From Syntrophobacterales bacterium (GTDB lineage Bacteria; Desulfobacterota; Syntrophorhabdia; Syntrophorhabdales; WCHB1-27): 8,313 bases of DNA. The stretch covers positions 1 through 8,313 of the forward strand of contig JADGQN010000201.1 of NCBI GenBank assembly GCA_017881765.1, in the 5' to 3' direction. The position numbers and the translations under genes are program-made. Below, in pieces: positions 1 to 5,840 of the stretch (position 1 is the stretch's first letter; each line of letters opens with the position of its first letter). Under the pieces are notes generated by a model, which saw only the letters and a program-made list of their open reading frames with translations, was not told where the DNA came from and did not search any database.

Positions 1-13
1 GCGCCCCGATCTT

Positions 14-27
14 CATGCACGGGCATG
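14..27. repeat. Short hairpin before the structured RNA
   Basis: CATGC (14-18) pairs with GCATG (23-27) around an ACGG loop. If the adjoining RNA is a HEARO, a subterminal hairpin here would fit the left end of an IS200/IS605-like element. That is inference; the hairpin itself is read directly. Confidence 0.3.
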
Positions 28-250
28 TCAGAAGCCGTTAAGAAGATGAGTAGCCTGCAGTTGTACTATGGAGAGAAGGCTGGAGGTCCCCTCCCTTGGG
101 TACTGAGCATTTTATGCGGCAATGGAGAATCTTCGCAAAGCAAGCCCAATCCACCATTAGCAGGTGAAGTGGTGCTCTACAGAGTTGCAACTGACGGTGC
201 TAAGACCTTCTAACAACTACCTGCCGGTCTCACGGATATGATGGTCTTAA
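28..250 (+). ncRNA. HEARO/omega-RNA-like structured RNA, no nuclease gene attached
   Basis: This stretch reads as folded RNA rather than protein. Visible pairings are CAGTTG (58-63) with CAACTG (188-193), backed by TAGC (51-54) with GCTA (199-202). Nested hairpins follow: GGAGG/CCTCC (82-86/90-94), GCAT-TTT-ATGC (107-117), CACCA/TGGTG (152-156/170-174) and CTC/GAG around 175-184. TAAGACC (201-207) can also pair with GGTCTTA (243-249). The order of elements and the ATGGAG-AATCT segment near 123-132 resemble, from memory, the omega RNA of IscB (Rfam HEARO), which guides an HNH/RuvC nuclease. In that family the guide lies 5' of the scaffold, so it would lie at or before position 28. No IscB reading frame follows, so it would be a stand-alone copy. 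A 62-codon open frame (25-213) runs through it but looks incidental. Another structured RNA cannot be excluded. Confidence 0.45.
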
Positions 251-263
251 GGTAATCAGTCTT

Positions 264-300
264 GTTCTTCTCATGGTCAAGAACCTGCACTGAAAAGTGT
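264..300 (+). other. Two hairpins closing the structured-RNA region
   Basis: GTTCTT (264-269) pairs with AAGAAC (279-284) over a 9-nt loop. Just after it, CACT (288-291) pairs with AGTG (296-299) across a GAAA tetraloop, a GNRA loop that favours RNA folding. They could be the 3' part of the RNA or the right-end hairpin of a small element. No T-run follows either one, so neither looks like an intrinsic terminator. Confidence 0.3.
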
Positions 301-349
301 TCCGTCTTTATCGGGGCGGCGAGGGAGGTTTGCGAGGGGGGGAAGTTGC

Positions 350-490
350 CTATCCTCTTCCATCGAGGAGCCGGGGCACATCAAGGAGGGCCTCCAGCGA
401 GGCAATCTCCGCGATGAGCTTCCGATGGGGTTGTAAGGCTGCGTGGTCCTGTATCGTCGTGTGCGAAACCAGCGAGGCGGCTTCCAGGAT
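350..490 (-). pseudogene. Possible 3' remnant of an unidentified gene
   Basis: A 46-codon open frame on the minus strand ends in TAG and begins directly after an in-frame TAA, with no convincing start codon. Its translation has a natural composition, ending in an alternating Leu/Ala/Glu stretch (LIAEIASLEALLDVPRLLDG) typical of an amphipathic helix. An overlapping minus-strand frame with an ATG start (534 to 277) is richer in Arg, Pro and Ser and looks like a shadow. I do not recognise the protein. It could be a decayed C-terminus, or chance. The remaining bases from 300 to 350 hold only a G-rich run. Confidence 0.2.
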
Positions 491-600
491 TTAGCCACTG
501 CTGTCACTAGAGCCACTAAAGTCAGTAACGTCAACTAAGGCTCGCCAGCAACGTGGCTTTACTTGCGCTTACCGGCTTTACTGACTTTACTCACACCTTG
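487..600. repeat. Repeat block A: degenerate 20-bp units and an inverted pair
   Basis: TAAAGTCAGTAA (517-528) is matched perfectly by its reverse complement TTACTGACTTTA (578-589). Between and around them are variants of a unit close to CGTGGCTTTACT, at 552-563 and less exactly at 572-583. GGATTTAG (487-494) followed by CACTGCTGTCACT (496-508), and the 21-mer starting at 552, have close counterparts in block B about 7.5 kb away. No reading frame fits the region. Confidence 0.5.
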
Positions 601-631
601 TCGAGCAGTTCGCCGTGACTGGGGGAAGATG

Positions 632-666
632 CACGTTCCATCGTGTCAAATGCACGTCCGAACGTG
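632..666. promoter_or_regulatory. Two CACG-N6-CGTG dyads 21 bp apart, operator-like
   Basis: CACG-TTCCAT-CGTG (632-645) and CACG-TCCGAA-CGTG (653-666) have identical arms and spacer length but different spacers. Their period of 21 bp is two helical turns, which would place two bound dimers on the same face of the DNA. They lie about 170-200 bp upstream of the ATPase gene. The regulator is unknown; a DNA-binding role is inferred from the symmetry. Confidence 0.35.
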
Positions 667-681
667 ACCCTTGGAGTACAT

Positions 682-752
682 GCCCTTGTGACAGCAAGAA
701 CGAGTTCTAACGCTACCAGTGTTATGTACCCCTGCTAGCGCCTGACAAGGGC
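682..752. repeat. Long-range inverted repeat with nested dyads
   Basis: GCCCTTGT (682-689) and ACAAGGGC (745-752) are perfect 8-bp inverted arms 55 bp apart. GAAC-GA-GTTC and a CGCTA/TAGCG pair are nested inside. This could fold as an RNA leader element or serve as a recombination or protein-binding site. No reading frame overlaps it. Confidence 0.3.
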
Positions 753-825
753 TCGTCTCGGTATCTTGGCCCCTCTATAGACGGAATTGTGGGTACGAAA
801 TTGAAAGGATATTTAGATTCTTCTG

Positions 826-834
826 TGATATGAT
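826..834 (+). promoter_or_regulatory. Extended -10 promoter element for the IetAS operon
   Basis: TG-A-TATGAT matches the extended -10 form TGnTATAAT at all but one position. A weak -35-like TTGAAA lies at 801-806 but is too far away (22 bp), consistent with an extended -10 promoter that does not need one. Transcription would start near 841, leaving almost no leader and favouring the in-frame ATG at 849. Confidence 0.4.
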
Positions 835-836
835 TG

Positions 837-1820
837 ATGAAGACAGAAATGGCGACGGCGGATCAGATAAAGTCCTTAATCAGGTCGCATTTCAGCGATG
901 ACATTGAGCGTTTTACCACCGTTGCACTCCAACTGGCGGCTCATGAGGCCAATCAGGGACACGGCGCGCTCGCTCATGAAATCCGACAAATAGTTGACAA
1001 AGCCAAGAGCGAGCGGGGCCGCAATGTCCTCCTCAAATTTCCCCAGGAACTGCATGGGCTGGCCCTCCCGGAGGTGCCCCAAACCCCGATAGCGTCGCTG
1101 ATCGTCGCAAAAGATCTTAGAAACCGCATCGACCGCACAGTCCACGAATTCCGTCAGCAGCACAAACTCAAGGCGCATGCGCTTTCCAACCGTCGAAAGA
1201 TCCTGTTGATCGGTCCGCCGGGAACAGGGAAGACAATGACAGCGCGGGTCTTGGCCCATGAGTTGCGTATGCCCCTTTACACCATTCAGGTCGACAAGCT
1301 CGTCACCAAGTTCATGGGCGAGACCGGTGCCAAGCTTCGCCAGATATTCGACCTTATCCAACGAGTCCAGGGTGTTTATCTCTTTGATGAATTTGATGCC
1401 ATCGGAGGCGAGCGGTCCCTGGAAAACGATGTGGGTGAGATGAGGCGCGTCCTCAACGCCTTTCTCCAATTCATAGAAGCGGATACTTCCGACAGCCTGA
1501 TTATCGCCACAACCAATAGTCCCAGGCTTCTGGACAAGGCGTTATATCGCCGTTTCGATGATGTCCTCTACTACAGTCTTCCCGATGATGGAGACAAGCA
1601 GCAGCTCATGGAAAATATCATGGGTTCCTTTTTGCCTTCGGAAATGGACTGGCACACCGTCATCCCGGAAGCCGCTGGGCTGAGCCATTCGGAAATCGAC
1701 TTGGCTTGTCGGGATGCGATAAAGCAAACGATCCTAGCCGACAAACAAAAAGTTGATGCATCCCTGCTATCACAAATGCTGAGAGAGCGCCGGGATACGC
1801 ATCAAAGGCTGCCGGGGTAG
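837..1820 (+). CDS. ietA: AAA+ ATPase of an IetAS-type system
   Basis: An AAA+ ATPase, expected to act in the cytoplasm as the partner that restrains or directs the protease encoded next to it. Counting from a TTG at 834 (residue 1), Walker A GPPGTGKT is at 127-134 and a pore-loop-like KFMGETG at 159-165. Walker B VYLFDEFDAI is at 181-190 (D185, E186), sensor 1 IATTNSP at 224-230, and arginine-finger-like RR before F241. A sensor-2-like GLSHSEID lies near 282-289. The first 90 or so residues are a helical N-terminal domain without a known motif. The ATPase core is intact. Three in-frame starts are possible: TTG 834, ATG 837 and ATG 849. None has a good Shine-Dalgarno. ATG 837 is reported, though the -10 element at 826-834 would favour 849. 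The gene ends 6 nt before the protease gene. In Agrobacterium pTiC58 IetA is the antitoxin of the IetA-IetS pair, and homologous pairs are listed as anti-phage systems. The name is given by architecture, not by a search. Confidence 0.85.
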   Translation: MKTEMATADQIKSLIRSHFSDDIERFTTVALQLAAHEANQGHGALAHEIRQIVDKAKSERGRNVLLKFPQELHGLALPEVPQTPIASLIVAKDLRNRIDRTVHEFRQQHKLKAHALSNRRKILLIGPPGTGKTMTARVLAHELRMPLYTIQVDKLVTKFMGETGAKLRQIFDLIQRVQGVYLFDEFDAIGGERSLENDVGEMRRVLNAFLQFIEADTSDSLIIATTNSPRLLDKALYRRFDDVLYYSLPDDGDKQQLMENIMGSFLPSEMDWHTVIPEAAGLSHSEIDLACRDAIKQTILADKQKVDASLLSQMLRERRDTHQRLPG

Positions 1821-1826
1821 CGGGTA

Positions 1827-4301
1827 ATGGCCGGCGAGCATTACCGGCACATTTTTCTTCCCGGTCCCACCAGAACTCAGGAATTTACCAATCCCAGACA
1901 CGGCGGCTCGGCCCCCCGCATTCCAGCGAGGGACCGGGTCCAGCACAGCGACTATTTACGCCGGCAGATCGAATCTGTTTGGCGTGACTTTGAACAGCGG
2001 CAAGCAGTCGTCCATGTTGAGCGGCATGGGGCCTACATCGATTTTGTCAGCGAGCCGGGTTTTGAATTGGCCATTCAGGGACTGGAAAGCTTACGCTCGG
2101 GGATCCGCCTTCTGAATGTTCGCAAAGAGGGCGCAGATGAACACGAAAGGACTCTAGCTACCGTCTATGTGCCGCATTCCCGCCGTGGCTATTTCCTCGA
2201 GAAAATCAGAGCCTACGCCGATGAGGTGGTTCGTAGAAGTGGCCTGCCCAAGAACAAAAAGCTCATTGAGAGTATCTCGGATATCAGACGTTCTGTCATG
2301 GAGTCGTTCTGGCGCTCTGACGAGCGAACCCTCATTCCGGCGGATGAGCCGAGATGGGTTGAGACGTGGTTAAGCAGCGACCGGCAAGAAGTGATTGACC
2401 GGTTTCATGCTCTTCTTGCACAACTCAGGATTGAAACCGCCGAGGGCGTCCTAAGGTTCCCTGAGCGTGCCGTTCAAGTCATTCTTGTGAATAGGGCACA
2501 ACTCGAAGATCTGGTAGACAGATCGGACGATATCGCTGAATTCAGGCTGGCCAAGGAGGTGGCGTCATTTTTCATCCAGCTCGAGAATCGGGATCAGATC
2601 GAAAGAGTCAGAGAGTTGCTGACTCGGACGAGTATCGATGTGAGGGCCGACGTGTCAGTCGCCATCCTTGATTCCGGGGTCAACGGAGGCCATTTGCTCA
2701 TTAGGCCTTCCCTTGATGACGGCGACCTACATACCGTAAATACAGAGTGGGGAACCCATGATTACGGTGGACATGGAACGCTGATGGCCGGTACGGTTCT
2801 TTATGGTGACTTACTTGCGGCGCTCAACTCAAACGCTGCTGTTCGGATTTCGCATCGCTTGGAATCGGCCAAGATATTGCCGCCCGGGCCGGATCAAAAC
2901 CCCCCGAGGTTGTGGGGATACTACACGGCGCAGGGGATCAGCAGAGTGGAAATTCAGGCGCCGGGGCGGAAGCGCATAATATGTATGGCAGTGACGTCAA
3001 CGGATTATAGAGATCGGGGACGTCCGTCCTCCTGGTCTGGAGAAATCGATCGGGTGACTTCCGGATTCGACGACGAAGTGCGACGGCTCATCGTCGTCAG
3101 TGCGGGCAACGTGGCGGGCTCGGATGACTTCAGATTGTATCCGGAAGCCAATCTGACCAATGAGATCCATGATCCGGGGCAGGCGTGGAACGCCCTTACA
3201 GTGGGAGCCTATACCGAGAAGACACGGATTACCGACCCACAATTACACGGCTACACACCCATCGCCCCCGCTGGCGGGCTCTCTCCTTTCAGCACCACAT
3301 CCAGCACGTGGGCAGCGCGAATATGGCCGATAAAGCCTGAAATTTTACTTGAGGGCGGTAACGTTGCCAAAGGACCGAATGATTCCATTTTTGACACCGA
3401 AGATCTGAAGCTGCTCTCTACATATCATGATCCTCAGACTGCTCAATTCGCTTCATTTGAGGCCACCAGTGCCGCTGCTGCGCAGGCGGCATGGATGGCG
3501 GCCCAAATTCAGGCGCAATACCCGGAGGCTTGGCCGGAGACCCTTCGCGCTTTGATCGTGCACGTCGCTGAATGGACCGATACCATGAAGGCGCAGTTTA
3601 TTCCAGCTCAGCCGAACAGGGGAAGCTATGCAAAACTCTTGCGGATCTGCGGATACGGGGTGCCTGATCTGGAGCGCGCCCTTTATTGTGCGGCCAACTC
3701 GCTGACTCTCATTTCACAAACTGACCTGCAGCCTTATGATCAACGGGATGGACGGCGAGTCACCCGGGATATGCATCTGTACAGCCTGCCGTGGCCATCG
3801 GAGGTCCTCCGGGAATTGGGCGAAACTGAAGTAAGAATGCGGGTAACATTGTCGTATTTCATCGAGCCCGGACCCGGCGAAATTGGCTGGCAGGACCGTT
3901 ACCGGTACCCATCACATGCCTTAAGGTTCGCAGTCAACGGGCCAGGAGAGATCGAGGACGATTTTGTAGGTCGTATAAACAGGCTGGCACGTGATGAGGG
4001 AGAACACCCAGGAACGGAAGGCCCCGGAGATCGGTGGTTGATCGGCGACGCGCGCAATGTAGGGTCTATCCATTCAGACATCTGGCAGGGGAGCGCGGCA
4101 GATCTGGCTGCGTCGAATCTGGTTGGGGTTTACCCGGCCGTTGGCTGGTGGCGTGAACGGCATTATCTGGGGAGATGGAATCGCCGTTGCCGCTATTCGC
4201 TCATTGTCTCCATCGAGTCGCCTGTCCAAGACGTAGACATATACACCCCCGTGGCGATCCAGATCGGCCTGACGGTGCCCATCGAGATACTGCTGACATA
4301 G
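1827..4301 (+). CDS. ietS: Subtilisin-like (S8) serine protease of an IetAS-type system
   Basis: A large intracellular peptidase of the S8 subtilase family. The catalytic triad is complete: D282 in AILDSGV, H316 in GGHGTLMAG and S548 in ATSAAAA, with oxyanion Asn N428 in VVSAGN. There is no signal peptide or membrane segment, so it should act in the cytoplasm. The catalytic core (about 275-580) follows a 270-residue N-terminal region rich in charged helices and is followed by a 240-residue beta-rich C-terminal region. Both are unlike secreted subtilisins and may bind the ATPase or a target. The serine motif departs from the usual GTSxAxP: Gly is Ala and the Pro is absent. The N428-S548 spacing (120) is much longer than in subtilisin (66), implying an insertion. 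It starts 6 nt after the ATPase stop, so translation is probably coupled. In the IetA-IetS pair the protease is the toxin. As a defence system it would presumably be activated by infection; the substrate is unknown. Confidence 0.85.
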   Translation: MAGEHYRHIFLPGPTRTQEFTNPRHGGSAPRIPARDRVQHSDYLRRQIESVWRDFEQRQAVVHVERHGAYIDFVSEPGFELAIQGLESLRSGIRLLNVRKEGADEHERTLATVYVPHSRRGYFLEKIRAYADEVVRRSGLPKNKKLIESISDIRRSVMESFWRSDERTLIPADEPRWVETWLSSDRQEVIDRFHALLAQLRIETAEGVLRFPERAVQVILVNRAQLEDLVDRSDDIAEFRLAKEVASFFIQLENRDQIERVRELLTRTSIDVRADVSVAILDSGVNGGHLLIRPSLDDGDLHTVNTEWGTHDYGGHGTLMAGTVLYGDLLAALNSNAAVRISHRLESAKILPPGPDQNPPRLWGYYTAQGISRVEIQAPGRKRIICMAVTSTDYRDRGRPSSWSGEIDRVTSGFDDEVRRLIVVSAGNVAGSDDFRLYPEANLTNEIHDPGQAWNALTVGAYTEKTRITDPQLHGYTPIAPAGGLSPFSTTSSTWAARIWPIKPEILLEGGNVAKGPNDSIFDTEDLKLLSTYHDPQTAQFASFEATSAAAAQAAWMAAQIQAQYPEAWPETLRALIVHVAEWTDTMKAQFIPAQPNRGSYAKLLRICGYGVPDLERALYCAANSLTLISQTDLQPYDQRDGRRVTRDMHLYSLPWPSEVLRELGETEVRMRVTLSYFIEPGPGEIGWQDRYRYPSHALRFAVNGPGEIEDDFVGRINRLARDEGEHPGTEGPGDRWLIGDARNVGSIHSDIWQGSAADLAASNLVGVYPAVGWWRERHYLGRWNRRCRYSLIVSIESPVQDVDIYTPVAIQIGLTVPIEILLT

Positions 4302-4341
4302 CGGAAGCCCTTTCCCTGAACCATGATGACCGTCCGTGCCT

Positions 4342-5289
4342 CTACACACCAAGATAGTGTCTGGCCATCGATCTCCGGTTGTGGCCAAGGTCGCGGGTGA
4401 TGATCAGCTCTATCTCTTCCGCCGTGAGACCCTCAGCTTCCAGTTTCTTGCGCAGCTCCTGGGCATGGTTGGCCCGCAATCCATGGGCACCGCCATATAT
4501 ATCGCCGAGTAACCGACAGGCCGCTTTCACGTGGCCCTGGTATGTGCCGTCCTTGCTCTGGCAGTATGCCTGCCAGTCTACACCCTCTGAGAGTTCCTTC
4601 AGCCTGATCATGAGGTCCTTAACCTTTGCCAGCTCGTCAGGACGGTGCGAGAAGTCGAGCACCCGTTTCCTTCCGCCTTTGCCCTTGTTGATGGCGATGG
4701 TGGTTTCGACTACCTCCATAATCCTGATCTCATGGATCCTCGCCCCGGTGATATGCTGGAGTTTAGCGATGAGGGCGGAGAGTTCATCCCGTTTACTGAT
4801 CTTCTCGATGAGCTTATCGGGATTGTCAAAGGCATGGATGGTGCCCCCTGATTTCGCCAGCTCTTTGAACCGGGGGTAGTCATTGCTGAGCTGGTCACGA
4901 AGGTCAGGACGGTTGCAGCCGTTGAAGAACTTCTGAAGGGCGCACATGTTGGTCTTGAGGGTGCTCTGTACCCGTTCTTTTTCAATCTTGGCCATGAGAA
5001 AGGCTTCGACCGTGTCATAGCGCAGCTTGTGGAGCCGGTTGACTTCGTGGTTACGGCGGAACATGACGAACTCCTTGCAGATGCCCAGGTACCGGTGGAA
5101 GGTACTCCAACTGTGGATGAAGGGCGACGTGTTACCGGTTGCCCTGGTGATTTCTCTGCGGCTCATGCCGATGCCCAGTTTTGCCAGCTTGGAAAAGTAC
5201 GCGAGGGCATAGGTCATACCCGTTTTCGGATGCAGCCCCCCTATCGACTCCAACTTATCGAGCAGTTGTTCCCTGAATTCCCTGTTCAT
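4342..5289 (-). CDS. Tyrosine recombinase (site-specific integrase family)
   Basis: This 315-residue protein carries the full active-site set of a tyrosine recombinase: R184 in TGARIHE, a lysine in the KGKGGRKR turn (K202 or K204), H269-x-x-R272 in HGLR, H303 in LGH and the nucleophile Y312 in RHYL, nine residues after H303. The N-terminal half (about 1-160) is a helical core-binding region. Y312 lies three residues before the end, so there is hardly any C-terminal tail. It would cut and rejoin DNA at short inverted core sites. The gene converges on the protease gene with 40 nt between stops and no obvious terminator in the gap. The ATG is chosen because a strong AAGGAG lies 5 nt upstream. 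It could integrate and excise the surrounding island, but its sites are not identified. It is not a recognisable XerC/XerD or integron integrase. Confidence 0.85.
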   Translation of the reverse strand: MNREFREQLLDKLESIGGLHPKTGMTYALAYFSKLAKLGIGMSRREITRATGNTSPFIHSWSTFHRYLGICKEFVMFRRNHEVNRLHKLRYDTVEAFLMAKIEKERVQSTLKTNMCALQKFFNGCNRPDLRDQLSNDYPRFKELAKSGGTIHAFDNPDKLIEKISKRDELSALIAKLQHITGARIHEIRIMEVVETTIAINKGKGGRKRVLDFSHRPDELAKVKDLMIRLKELSEGVDWQAYCQSKDGTYQGHVKAACRLLGDIYGGAHGLRANHAQELRKKLEAEGLTAEEIELIITRDLGHNRRSMARHYLGV

Positions 5290-5294
5290 GTTTT

Positions 5295-5300
5295 CTCCTT
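5295..5300 (-). promoter_or_regulatory. Shine-Dalgarno site of the recombinase gene
   Basis: On the minus strand AAGGAG precedes the ATG at 5289 by 5 nt. It is the strongest ribosome site seen in the window and fixes the start codon. Confidence 0.7.
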
Positions 5301-5369
5301 TTTTGGGCGCACCTCTCCCGTCAGAAACCTGTTAAGGTGCAGTACAAACGCGTTGAGGACGCGCCCCCT

Positions 5370-5407
5370 CTTGCACGTGGCGAACCCGCCACTTTACTGG
5401 GTGCAAG
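5370..5407. repeat. Bulged 13-bp stem upstream of the recombinase gene
   Basis: CTTGCAC-GTGGCG (5370-5382) pairs with CGCCAC (5387-5392) and GTGCAAG (5401-5407) across an AACC loop. The stem is perfect apart from an 8-nt one-sided bulge TTTACTGG (5393-5400). The bulge sequence resembles the TTTACTG words of repeat block A. Placed 80-120 bp upstream of the recombinase start, it could be a recombination site with extrahelical bases, an operator or an mRNA leader structure. Confidence 0.4.
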
Positions 5408-5427
5408 GCCAGCCCCGGTTTTCGAAC

Positions 5428-5451
5428 CAGCCGCGAGCGCAGGAGCGGCTG
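5428..5451. repeat. GC-rich hairpin next to the bulged stem
   Basis: CAGCCGC (5428-5434) pairs with GCGGCTG (5445-5451) over a 10-nt loop, then TTT. A small GGTT-TTCG-AACC dyad (5417-5428) abuts it. It could be a weak terminator reading rightward or part of a larger folded site with the hairpin at 5370-5407. Confidence 0.3.
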
Positions 5452-5463
5452 TTTCAATAGGAC

Positions 5464-5750
5464 AAAATGGGAAAAAATAGACACCCTTGGTCATGTCTAA
5501 ATAAGGTACCCCTCTCGGGGCAAGATAAAGGTTTGTAAGAAAGTGTTTCTTCTTGTCCTTAAAGCTACCGGACGTGTTGGGGTTAGTAAGGTGCCAAGGT
5601 GTTACCGAGGCAAAAGCCTTTCTTTAAGTAATAGTCGTGCGCTCTCTGTTTTTGGCGTGAAGGTCCCCGGGGGGGGATGACCTCCACCTCTTCTCCGGCC
5701 TTTTTAAGGGTCTGACATTTTCGGCTACGCGCCTACTGAAGATACTGTTC
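5464..5750. other. Non-coding stretch with several small hairpins
   Basis: No convincing gene in about 290 bases. It holds TAGACA/TGTCTA (5478-5483/5494-5499), CCCC-TCTC-GGGG (5509-5520) and AGGC-AAAA-GCCT followed by TTCTTT (5608-5625), the last terminator-like on the plus strand. AGTAAGGTGC at 5585-5594 recurs at 7798-7807. A run of eight G lies near 5670-5677, enclosed by AGGTC/GACCT arms. Confidence 0.4.
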
Positions 5751-5769
5751 TACTATACATCGGATTTTC
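5751..5769 (+). repeat. Left terminal inverted repeat of the IS
   Basis: Pairs with 7570-7588 at 16 of 19 positions. The inner 11 bases, ATCGGATTTTC, are exact. It lies 70 bp beyond the transposase stop. Confidence 0.6.
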
Positions 5770-5823
5770 TTTTTTTGGCTGGCCACTCTTAACCATATAA
5801 CTATTCGATAGTATACGATAAAG

Positions 5824-5840
5824 GACCCCATGAGAGGGTC
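5824..5840. terminator. Small dyad overlapping the transposase stop
   Basis: GACCC (5824-5828) and GGGTC (5836-5840) form a 5-bp stem across the stop codon of the transposase gene. There is no strong T-run on the minus strand, so termination is only possible. Confidence 0.25.

Noticed and set aside
25..213. 62-codon plus-strand open frame at the window start
   Set aside because: It lies fully inside the densely paired RNA-like stretch, has no good ribosome site and no recognisable protein character.
700..745. Integron attC site
   Set aside because: TTCTAAC and GTTATGT only loosely resemble the core motifs and do not fit RYYYAAC/GTTRRRY pairing; the recombinase lacks recognisable integron integrase features.
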